Positions 1 through 5,597 of a stretch of DNA of 9,011 bases are shown here, in pieces. Origin of the DNA: Clostridiales bacterium (lineage in GTDB: Bacteria > Bacillota > Clostridia > Oscillospirales > Acutalibacteraceae). The stretch spans positions 1-9,011 of the forward strand of contig JAHZES010000078.1 in assembly GCA_019421725.1 (NCBI GenBank), in the 5' to 3' direction. The notes beneath the pieces were generated by a model. It was not told where the DNA came from and made no database searches. It saw only the letters and a program-made list of their open reading frames with translations. The stretch's first letter is position 1; the number at the start of each line of letters is the position of its first letter. A program made the position numbers and the translations under genes.

Positions 1-55
1 CGAACCCACGCGACCAGCTTGGAAGGCTGGAGTTCTACCATTGAACTACACCCGC
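1..55 (-). tRNA. tRNA-Gly (anticodon TCC), cut by the left window edge
   Basis: Read on the minus strand, the sequence begins GCGGGTGTAGTTC at position 55, which is a typical tRNA-Gly acceptor stem and D-arm with the conserved D-loop. An anticodon arm follows whose seven-base loop CTTCCAA carries TCC (plus-strand positions 21-23). The T-arm begins with GGGTTCG at the window edge, so the last part of the T-arm, the acceptor 3' strand and any encoded CCA lie outside. This tRNA would read GGA/GGG codons. A consensus promoter lies 20 bp upstream on the same strand. The identity is secure from the anticodon and the GCGGG acceptor stem. Only the 3' end is missing. Confidence 0.96.
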
Positions 56-74
56 GTTTCAAACGATGTTTCAT

Positions 75-103
75 ATTTTATCATACGGAATTTATAATGT
101 CAA
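75..103 (-). promoter_or_regulatory. sigma-A promoter of the tRNA-Gly gene
   Basis: On the minus strand there is a perfect -35 box TTGACA (103-98), a 17-bp spacer and a -10 box TAAAAT (80-75). The base pattern TGA directly before the -10 gives an extended -10 (TGn). Transcription would start near position 68, about a dozen bases before the tRNA 5' end at 55, a normal distance for a stable-RNA promoter. The tRNA is therefore probably the first gene of its transcript. Confidence 0.8.
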
Positions 104-404
104 TACTTTTGTGTAAAGTTTTGCAGGCGTGTTTGTATGTCCTGTGGGATGAAAAAGAACCGATGTGCCGTTGAATTTGCATTGCTTCTTCAGCCGGAGT
201 CATTCAGTCGACCTTTTTCCCGTTCCAGAAACGCCATGCTTCATAGTCGGTCATTATTGTGCCCGACACTCTTTTTCAGCGCTGATGATATGAAATAGCT
301 TTTAGTTATGTTGAAAATAATAACCATAAAATTTCATGGAGCGCATGCTCCAATTTAATATTTTACAGAAAAACTGATGCTGCCGATGCCCGGGATAAAA
401 TAAA
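104..404. other. intergenic stretch with no convincing gene
   Basis: Between the tRNA promoter and the AT-rich region before araB I see no gene with a good ribosome binding site. Two small items stand out. One is a pair of abutting minus-strand mini-ORFs in the same frame, 254-204 (16 codons) and 203-81 (40 codons), separated by a single TGA. The other is a 6-bp hairpin TGGAGC-GCAT-GCTCCA at 337-352, followed by an AT-rich run. Neither can be assigned a function. The stretch may hold the remains of a decayed gene. Confidence 0.5.
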
Positions 405-438
405 TTGGAAAAAATCTAAAACAAATTTTACAAAAAAA

Positions 439-466
439 TTGAATTTTTTTTGGTTTTGACTATAAT
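439..466 (+). promoter_or_regulatory. probable sigma-A promoter of the ribulokinase gene
   Basis: There is a perfect -10 box TATAAT (461-466). A -35 box TTGAAT (439-444), four of six bases matching consensus, lies 16 bp upstream. The 40 bp before it are very A/T-rich with runs of A and T, resembling an UP element. Transcription would start near 473, giving a leader of roughly 115 nt before the ATG at 589. The -35 is not perfect and the spacer is one base short of optimal, as might be expected of a regulated catabolic promoter. Confidence 0.6.
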
Positions 467-481
467 GAATAGTAGCTTGAA

Positions 482-499
482 ATATTGTACGGGCAGCCT
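482..499 (+). promoter_or_regulatory. possible AraR-like operator (one good half-site)
   Basis: The bases ATTGTACG (484-491) lie about 15 bp downstream of the expected transcription start of the ribulokinase gene. They match one half of the known Bacillus AraR operator, which has the core TTGTACGTACAA. The second half here (GGCAG) does not match the palindrome. Downstream placement would suit roadblock or occlusion repression relieved by L-arabinose. The support is one seven-base half-site in the right place, so this is only suggestive. Confidence 0.3.
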
Positions 500-588
500 G
501 ACGGAATGCTGTAAAAACGGGTTGTGCGCTGTGCGGCAGCGTGTCGGCAAAATGGATTGTCCGGATGGTGAAAAAGAGAGGTTATCAG

Positions 589-2235
589 ATGAAACGATAT
601 ACAATAGGCTTGGACTACGGGACGCTTTCGGTGCGGGCGCTGCTGCTCGATCTGCTGACAGGAGAAGAAAAAGCGGAATGTGTTTTTGAATACCCGCACG
701 GTGTTCTGGAGAAGGCGCTGCCTTGCGGAACGGAGCTGCCGCCGGACTGGGCACTGCAGGTACCGCGGGATTATCTGCAGGGGCTTGCCGCCGTTGTGCG
801 CGGCGTTCTGGAAAAATCGGGGGTGTCAGGGGCGGAGGTCGCAGGCATCGGCATCGATTTTACTGCCTGCACCATTTTGCCTACCGATGCCGAGGGAACG
901 CCCTTGTGTGAAAGGCCGGAATTCGAATCCACGCCGAATGCATACTGTAAGCTCTGGAAGCACCACAGTGCGCAAATTTATGCCGACCGCATTGACGCTG
1001 TGGCAAAGCAGCGCGGAGAACCGTGGCTTTCACTTTATGGAGACAGGGTTTCAAGCGAGTGGATGTTTCCAAAAATTTTACAAACCGTGCAGGAGTCGCC
1101 GGAGGTCTACCGTGCGGCGGCATTTATTTTGGAAGCGGGGGACTGGATCGTTTGGAAACTGACAGGCGTTCAAGCACGCAGTGCCTGCGGCGCCGGATAC
1201 AAGGCATTTTACCGCGACGGCAAGGGTTACCCCGAACCGGAATTTTTCCGCGCGCTGCACCCAATGCTGGAGGACGTGGTGCAGACAAAGCTCAACGCGC
1301 CGATAATTCCGGTTGGAAGCTGCGCGGGCGGGATCACCGCGGAGATGGCGGAACAGCTCGGGCTTTGCGAAGGAACGCCCGTGGCCGCAGCGGTGATCGA
1401 CGCGCATGCGTCGGTTCCCGCCAGCGGAATTTGCGATCCGGGCAGTATGCTGGTGATCATGGGAACCTCGTCGTGCCACATGCTTCTTTCAAAAGAGGAG
1501 TGCGGAATTCCGGGCGTTTGCGGCATTGTAAAGGATGGAATTATCCCGGGGCTTTTTGCGTACGAGGCCGGTCAGACCTGTGTTGGAGATTCCTTTTCGT
1601 GGTTCGTGCACAATGGGATTCCGTCGGATTATGAAAAGGAGGCCGAGCAGCGCGGTGTAAGCATTCACCGTCTGATGAGGGAGAGGGCATGCGTACTGCA
1701 GCCGGGAGAAAGCGGGCTGATTGCATTGGACTGGTTTAACGGAGCCCGCAGCCCCTGGATGGATTCAGAATTGAGCGGGACCATAGTCGGAATGACGATC
1801 GCCACGCGCCCGGAGGAAATTTACCGCGCTCTGCTTGAATCTACCGCGTTCGGGACCCGGCGCATTATCGACCAGTTTGTTCGGGCAGGTGTTCCTGTCC
1901 AAAAGCTGTGCGCTGCCGGAGGGATACCGATGAAGGATTCGTTGATTATGCAGATTTATGCCGATGTGTGCAACCGGGAGATCACCGTGGCGGGCAGCGG
2001 GCAGTCCGGTGCGTTTGGCAGCGCGATTTATGCGGCTGCCGCGGCGGGAATCGGCGGCGTGGCTGAGCTTTCGGCACGGTTAGGAAGGCTCAGCGGAACC
2101 GTTTACCGCCCTATTCCGGAAAACGTTCGTCGTTACGAGGCGCTGTATGCCGAGTATTGCCGTCTTTCTGAGTTCTTTGGCAGGGAGAATGATACGATGC
2201 ACCGGCTGCGCGCCATGAAAAACGGCTGTTTTTGA
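589..2235 (+). CDS. araB: L-ribulokinase (FGGY carbohydrate kinase)
   Basis: Ribulokinase phosphorylates L-ribulose (and often related ribuloses) with ATP to ribulose 5-phosphate, the second step of cytoplasmic L-arabinose breakdown. The 548-residue product is close to the usual length of about 560. It has the N-terminal FGGY phosphate-binding segment (IGLDYGTLSVRALL, residues 6-19), the AraB signature DFTACTILP (90-98), a WKHHSAQ segment (123-129), a GEPWLSLYGDRVSSEW block (143-158), the catalytic aspartate in VIDAHAS (Asp271), the second-domain nucleotide-binding GTSSCHMLLS (292-301), and the C-terminal AAGGIPMKD and GSGQSGAFGSAIYAA segments. I chose the ATG at 589 because GAGAGG (576-581) lies 7 bp upstream and the residues that follow match the family start. 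An in-frame GTG at 541 would add 16 unrelated residues. It has its own promoter and terminator, and no araA or araD is adjacent. Regulation by an AraR-type repressor is possible from a half-site at 484-491. Confidence 0.93.
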   Translation: MKRYTIGLDYGTLSVRALLLDLLTGEEKAECVFEYPHGVLEKALPCGTELPPDWALQVPRDYLQGLAAVVRGVLEKSGVSGAEVAGIGIDFTACTILPTDAEGTPLCERPEFESTPNAYCKLWKHHSAQIYADRIDAVAKQRGEPWLSLYGDRVSSEWMFPKILQTVQESPEVYRAAAFILEAGDWIVWKLTGVQARSACGAGYKAFYRDGKGYPEPEFFRALHPMLEDVVQTKLNAPIIPVGSCAGGITAEMAEQLGLCEGTPVAAAVIDAHASVPASGICDPGSMLVIMGTSSCHMLLSKEECGIPGVCGIVKDGIIPGLFAYEAGQTCVGDSFSWFVHNGIPSDYEKEAEQRGVSIHRLMRERACVLQPGESGLIALDWFNGARSPWMDSELSGTIVGMTIATRPEEIYRALLESTAFGTRRIIDQFVRAGVPVQKLCAAGGIPMKDSLIMQIYADVCNREITVAGSGQSGAFGSAIYAAAAAGIGGVAELSARLGRLSGTVYRPIPENVRRYEALYAEYCRLSEFFGRENDTMHRLRAMKNGCF

Positions 2236-2265
2236 CGGGGCATGCAAACAGTCGGCCGTATTTTT
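2222..2265 (+). terminator. Rho-independent terminator overlapping the end of araB
   Basis: ACGGC and TGTTT in 2222-2231, the last codons of araB, can pair with AAACA (2246-2250) and GCCGT (2255-2259), leaving a four-base bulge on the 3' side. The stem is followed by ATTTTT (2260-2265). The loop of about 14 bases includes the TGA stop. The bulge makes the stem imperfect, but the T-run directly after it and the location support a terminator that separates araB from the next promoter. Confidence 0.55.
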
Positions 2266-2272
2266 GCACGAA

Positions 2273-2307
2273 AATTGCGGCGGATCAAGTTCCTGCCCAC
2301 CGCAATT
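2273..2307. repeat. inverted repeat overlapping the -35 box of the acetyltransferase promoter
   Basis: AATTGCGG (2273-2280) is perfectly repeated in inverted form as CCGCAATT (2300-2307). After one mismatch the arms extend by GG (2282-2283) and CC (2297-2298). The arms are separated by 13 bp and their centres are 27 bp apart. The right arm covers the first two bases of the -35 box TTGACA. It is not followed by a T-run on the plus strand and only by a short one on the minus strand, so an operator is at least as likely as a terminator. No regulator can be named. Confidence 0.55.
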
Positions 2308-2334
2308 GACAATATCCGTTTGTGAATTTATAAT
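2306..2334 (+). promoter_or_regulatory. perfect-consensus sigma-A promoter
   Basis: TTGACA (2306-2311), a 17-bp spacer and TATAAT (2329-2334) match the sigma-A/sigma-70 consensus at all twelve positions. Transcription should start near 2341, leaving a leader of about 140 nt before the acetyltransferase start at 2483. So strong a promoter for a small metabolic gene suggests high expression, or repression through the inverted repeat that overlaps the -35 box. Confidence 0.88.
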
Positions 2335-2482
2335 AGAAGGGATATTTGAAAAGGCCGTGGACCGTTTGTCCGGCTGAAAGGAACACGGGAAAAACTGAAA
2401 TTGAGTTCGCTGCGCATTCCTGAAAAAATGCTCAACTGGCTGGAAATTTGTCTGAAGCAAAACAGAAAGAAGGATAAAGTGT

Positions 2483-3124
2483 ATGACAGAGGAAGAAAAA
2501 ATATTTGCGGGGCAGCTTTTTTGCCCGGGAGATAACGACCTGCGCGCCATGAAGCTGCGTTCGCACAACCTTTGCGCCGATTATAACCGGACGTATGAGG
2601 ACGAAACAGAAAAAAGGCAGAAGCTGTTGGAACAGATCGTCGGAGAAATGGGAGAAGGCAGCTTTTTGCAGGGACCGATCTTTTTCCATTACGGCAGTCA
2701 CACACGGATCGGAAAACGGTTTTTCGGAAATTACAATCTGACCATTCAGGATGATGCTATGGTAACCATCGGCGATGATTGCAATTTTGGCCCAAACGTT
2801 ACGATCGTGACGCCGGTGCATCCGATGCTGCCCGATGAGCGCTTCCGGATGCTGGATGCAGAAGGGAATAAAAAACGCTTTTGTTATGCAAAACCGGTGA
2901 AGATCGGAAACGATTGCTGGTTTGGCGCCAATGTGGTGGTTTGCTCCGGCGTTACCATCGGCGATGGCTGCGTGATCGGCGCCGGCAGCGTCGTGGTAAA
3001 GGATATTCCGGCACACACGTTTGCCGGCGGTAATCCGTGCCGTGTCATTCGTGAGCTGAGCGAGAAGGACAGTATGAAATATAAACCGGAAATACTGGCG
3101 GATAACCGCGTTATCGAACCGTAA
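2483..3124 (+). CDS. sugar O-acetyltransferase (maltose/galactoside acetyltransferase family, left-handed beta-helix)
   Basis: The enzyme is expected to transfer an acetyl group from acetyl-CoA to a hydroxyl of a sugar, as LacA and Maa do. The natural acceptor is usually uncertain, and detoxification or excretion of non-metabolisable sugars is one proposed role. The 213-residue product has the N-terminal helical maltose-acetyltransferase region (about residues 5-58, including AGQLFCPGD and RSHNLCADYN). A hexapeptide-repeat beta-helix follows (about 75-185: TRIGKRF, VTIGDDCNFGPNVTI, VKIGNDCWFGANVVVCSGVTIGDGCVIGAGSVV). The expected catalytic histidine is His113 in TPVHP, and the C-terminal GNPCRVIR motif is present at 183-190. 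The start is supported by AAGGA (2470-2474), 8 bp before the ATG. It is transcribed from a perfect-consensus promoter and lies 107 bp before the metal-repressor gene, with a weak hairpin between them. The family is secure, the substrate is not. Confidence 0.9.
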   Translation: MTEEEKIFAGQLFCPGDNDLRAMKLRSHNLCADYNRTYEDETEKRQKLLEQIVGEMGEGSFLQGPIFFHYGSHTRIGKRFFGNYNLTIQDDAMVTIGDDCNFGPNVTIVTPVHPMLPDERFRMLDAEGNKKRFCYAKPVKIGNDCWFGANVVVCSGVTIGDGCVIGAGSVVVKDIPAHTFAGGNPCRVIRELSEKDSMKYKPEILADNRVIEP

Positions 3125-3130
3125 GGGAAT

Positions 3131-3166
3131 AACCGGCGGCTGTTTGGCAGGGGCCGGCTTTTATTT
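3131..3166 (+). terminator. weak hairpin after the acetyltransferase gene
   Basis: CCGGC (3133-3137) can pair with GCCGG (3153-3157), followed by CTTTTATTT. The stem is only five base pairs with a long loop, so it would at most attenuate transcription. I see no good promoter between here and the repressor gene at 3232, so partial read-through from the acetyltransferase promoter may supply that gene. Confidence 0.35.
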
Positions 3167-3231
3167 GGCGAGGGTCCGTAATAAAAGGCGGTCCGCCCAA
3201 GAATAGCGGCGGATGAAAGGAGTGTTTTTTC

Positions 3232-3603
3232 ATGCATTTGCAGGAGTCCGGAGAGATGTATCTGGAGACCATATTGATTTTGTCGCAGAAAAACAAAATG
3301 GTTCGATCTTTGGATGTCGCCGAGTATATGGGTTATTCCAAACCCAGCGTCAGCCGCGCTATCGGCTTGCTGAAAAGCGGCGGTTATGTTGTTATGGACG
3401 GAGACGGCTCTCTCTTTTTAACCGACGAAGGGCAGAAGACCGCTGCAAAGATCTACGAGAGGCATACCATGCTGACAAAGTTCCTCGTCCGTTTGGGCGT
3501 GGATGAAAAAACAGCGATGGAGGATGCGTGTAAGATGGAGCACGACATCAGCGACCAGACGTTTGCGGCAATCAAACGTCATGCGGCTTCGGCAGAGGAT
3601 TGA
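3232..3603 (+). CDS. DtxR/MntR-family metal-dependent transcriptional repressor, short form
   Basis: Members bind DNA as dimers when loaded with Fe(II) or Mn(II) and repress metal-uptake genes. The 123-residue product has an N-terminal winged helix-turn-helix (about residues 5-65; recognition helix around YSKPSVSRAIGLLK), a winged segment ending in LFLTDEG, and a dimerisation domain (about 70-123) with ERHTMLTKFL and DACKMEHDISD. The C-terminal SH3-like domain of DtxR/IdeR is absent, as in MntR. Aligned by eye to MntR, the ligand positions are Met9, Glu12, His78, Cys100, Glu103 and His104. Met9 and Cys100 are the residues used by DtxR (Met10, Cys102) in place of the MntR Asp8 and Glu99, which favours iron over manganese. 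AAAGGAG (3216-3222) lies 9 bp before the ATG. No transporter gene (feo, mnt) is adjacent in the window, so the targets are unknown. Confidence 0.88.
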   Translation: MHLQESGEMYLETILILSQKNKMVRSLDVAEYMGYSKPSVSRAIGLLKSGGYVVMDGDGSLFLTDEGQKTAAKIYERHTMLTKFLVRLGVDEKTAMEDACKMEHDISDQTFAAIKRHAASAED

Positions 3604-3633
3604 CCATTTGCCCGCTGGAGCATAAAATCGGAA

Positions 3634-3678
3634 AAAAGCCTTTGCATCCAAAGCGCAGAAGCGGATGCAGAGGCTTTT
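3634..3678. terminator. bidirectional Rho-independent terminator, proximal to the repressor gene
   Basis: AAAAGCCTTTGCATCC (3634-3649) pairs with GGATGCAGAGGCTTTT (3663-3678) with a single G-U wobble and a 13-base loop. The A-run before the stem and the T-run within and after it allow termination in both directions. It lies about 30 bp after the stop of the repressor gene and is probably its main terminator. Confidence 0.85.
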
Positions 3679-3683
3679 CTGTT

Positions 3684-3722
3684 AAAAAGCGCCCGCTGCG
3701 GTCAAACCGCAGCGGGCGTTTT
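3684..3722. terminator. bidirectional Rho-independent terminator, proximal to aspS
   Basis: CGCCCGCTGCGG (3690-3701) and CCGCAGCGGGCG (3707-3718) form a perfect 12-bp GC-rich stem with a TCAAA loop. It is flanked by AAAAA (3684-3688) and TTTT (3719-3722). On the minus strand the stem is followed by GCTTTTT, making it the likely terminator of the hisS-aspS operon, 25 bp past the aspS stop. On the plus strand it backs up the preceding hairpin. Confidence 0.9.
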
Positions 3723-3746
3723 CACAACGGAAAAACCAAAAGAAGG

Positions 3747-5543
3747 TCACACCTCAGGCTTTTCTTTTTCAACAACGGCAATACCAAGCTCGGTAAGCTG
3801 AGCGGCATCCACAGACGCAGGCGCAGCCGTCATCAGTTCGCTGGCGTTCTGCACCTTCGGAAAGGCGATTACATCGCGCAGACTGTCGCACGCAAGCAGC
3901 TGCATTACCAGGCGGTCAAGCCCCAGCCCCATACCTCCGTGCGGCGGAGCTCCGTAACGGAAGGCATCGAGCAGATAGCCGAACTTTGCATATGCTTCTT
4001 CGTCCGAAAGACCAAGCAGCTCAAAGATCCGGCTTTGCAGTTCCGGATTTGTAATACGGATGGAACCGCTGGCCAGCTCGATTCCGTTAAGGACCAGATC
4101 GTAACACTGCGCACGGACGTTAGCCTTATCGCTTTCCAGATACGGCAGGCATTCCTGCAGCGGGGCAGTGAACGGGTGGTGCATGGCGACGAACTGTCCC
4201 AACTCCTCGTCATAATCAAAGAACGGAAATTCAACGATCCACAGCAGGTTGTATTTGCCTTGCGGGATCAGGTTAAGCTTTTTGGCCAACTCCATGCGCA
4301 GCTGACCCAGCTGCGGCAGCACGTGGCTTGTTTTGGTGTCTGCAATAATCAGCACAACATCGCCGGTTTCGGCGTCGGCGCGTTGCAGAATCGCCTGCAT
4401 TTCCTCTTCCTTCATAAATTTTGCAAACGAAGAGGTGATTCCGTCCGGCGTCAGGCGAACCCAGGCGAGGCCCTTGCCGCCGATGCCCTTTATCATTTCG
4501 GTGAGCTTGTCGATTTCTTTGCGCGTTAATGTAGAAACGGCGTTTTTGGCGGTGATGCCGCGGACACTGCCGCCACCGGCGACGGCGTTGGAGAATACGG
4601 AAAATCCGCTTTCGCGAACAAGATCGCTCAGGTCGTAAATTTCCATGCCGTAGCGTGTATCCGGTTTATCAGAACCGTAACGCTCCATTGCTTCGCGGTA
4701 GGTCAGGCGGGGCAGCGGCAGGGGTAGTTCGATACCGAGCGCTTCTTTAAACACGCGCTGCATAAAGCCTTCGCCGATCTTCAAAACGTCTTCCATTTCG
4801 ACAAACGACATTTCAAGGTCGATCTGCGTAAATTCCGGCTGACGGTCGGCGCGAAGGTCTTCGTCGCGGAAGCAGCGGGCGATCTGCATATAACGGTCGA
4901 ATCCTGCGACCATGGAAAGCTGCTTGTAAAGCTGCGGCGACTGCGGAAGCGCGTAAAAGCTGCCCTTATGGATACGGCTCGGAACAAGGAAATCGCGCGC
5001 ACCTTCCGGCGTGGATCGGATCAGCATCGGGGTCTCAATTTCAATAAAGCCCTGCTCATCAAAGTAATCACGGGTGATTTTTGCAACCTTGTGGCGGAAA
5101 AGAATATTTTTCATCAGTTCCGGGCGGCGAAGATCAAGGTAGCGGTATTTCAAACGGGTCGCCTCGGCGGTGGCGCAGTGATCGACAATTTCAAACGGAG
5201 GTGTTTCCGCCTCGCCAAGAACACGAAGCTCAACAACGGCAACCTCAATTTCCCCCGTCGGGATCTCCAGGTTTTTTGAAGAGCGTTCCCGTACGACGCC
5301 GCGCGCGGAGAGGACAAATTCCGAACGCGCCGCAGAGGCTTTGTTGAACACCGAGCGGTCGGTCAGTTCGTCAAAGGCAAGCTGTACAATACCCGTACGG
5401 TCGCGCAGATCAATAAAAATCAGCTGACCGAGGTTGCGCTGCCGCTGTACCCAGCCGCAAACGACCACTTCGCGGTTTGCGTCGCTTATACGAAGCTCTC
5501 CGCAGTAATTTGTCCGTTTCATACCAGTCATAAATTCCGGCAT
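3747..5543 (-). CDS. aspS: aspartyl-tRNA synthetase (class II, bacterial type)
   Basis: The enzyme charges tRNA-Asp with aspartate in the cytoplasm. The 598-residue product has the full bacterial architecture. The N-terminal OB-fold anticodon-binding domain covers about residues 8-110 (GWVQRQRNLGQLIFIDLRDR at 30-49). Then comes class II motif 1 (around FIEIETPMLIRSTPEGARDF, 166-185), the SPQLYKQ segment (202-208) and motif 2 with FRDEDLRADRQPEFTQIDLE (225-244). A bacterial GAD insertion covers about 290-430. Motif 3 is GMGLGLDRLVMQL (537-549), and the AFPK and LMTAAP segments follow. Leu38 and Lys90 align by eye with residues typical of discriminating AspRS. The first ATG (5543) is chosen because AAAGGA (minus strand, 5559-5554) lies 10 bp upstream. 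The E. coli start aligns nearer Met8, which has no comparable ribosome binding site. The gene is 54 bp downstream of hisS and co-transcribed with it. Confidence 0.97.
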   Translation of the reverse strand: MPEFMTGMKRTNYCGELRISDANREVVVCGWVQRQRNLGQLIFIDLRDRTGIVQLAFDELTDRSVFNKASAARSEFVLSARGVVRERSSKNLEIPTGEIEVAVVELRVLGEAETPPFEIVDHCATAEATRLKYRYLDLRRPELMKNILFRHKVAKITRDYFDEQGFIEIETPMLIRSTPEGARDFLVPSRIHKGSFYALPQSPQLYKQLSMVAGFDRYMQIARCFRDEDLRADRQPEFTQIDLEMSFVEMEDVLKIGEGFMQRVFKEALGIELPLPLPRLTYREAMERYGSDKPDTRYGMEIYDLSDLVRESGFSVFSNAVAGGGSVRGITAKNAVSTLTRKEIDKLTEMIKGIGGKGLAWVRLTPDGITSSFAKFMKEEEMQAILQRADAETGDVVLIIADTKTSHVLPQLGQLRMELAKKLNLIPQGKYNLLWIVEFPFFDYDEELGQFVAMHHPFTAPLQECLPYLESDKANVRAQCYDLVLNGIELASGSIRITNPELQSRIFELLGLSDEEAYAKFGYLLDAFRYGAPPHGGMGLGLDRLVMQLLACDSLRDVIAFPKVQNASELMTAAPASVDAAQLTELGIAVVEKEKPEV

Positions 5544-5597
5544 TTTTGATTCATCCTTTCATCCTTACCGGCTTACCTTAGCCGACAGGCAGCATTC

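Noticed and set aside
337..352. TGGAGC-GCAT-GCTCCA hairpin as a terminator
   Set aside because: The stem is only six pairs, no T-run follows on either strand, and no gene ends beside it. It could be an operator, but nothing supports that.
510..521. cre-like TGTAAAAACGGG in the araB leader
   Set aside because: It has one base too many between TG and CG compared with the CcpA consensus, and no palindromic right half.
541..588. GTG at 541 as an upstream start of araB
   Set aside because: It would add 16 residues with no family match, while the ATG at 589 has a well-placed GAGAGG and leads straight into the FGGY motif.
428..754. 108-codon minus-strand frame over the araB promoter and start
   Set aside because: It covers the araB promoter, leader and first codons, and has no ribosome binding site or recognisable feature.
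2401..2535. 45-codon TTG-initiated frame in the acetyltransferase leader, overlapping its start
   Set aside because: AAAGGA is 18 bp from the TTG, too far for a good ribosome binding site, and the product resembles nothing I know. A translational-coupling peptide remains possible but unsupported.
3187..3197. GGCGG-T-CCGCC palindrome upstream of the repressor gene as an autoregulatory operator
   Set aside because: It is short, GC-rich and unlike the AT-rich boxes of DtxR/MntR proteins, and no promoter is visible around it.
3600..4529. 309-codon open frame on the plus strand opposite aspS
   Set aside because: It lies antisense to the conserved 3' part of aspS, crosses two terminator hairpins, has basic low-complexity composition and no recognisable domain. 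It is a shadow of the GC-rich third positions of aspS.
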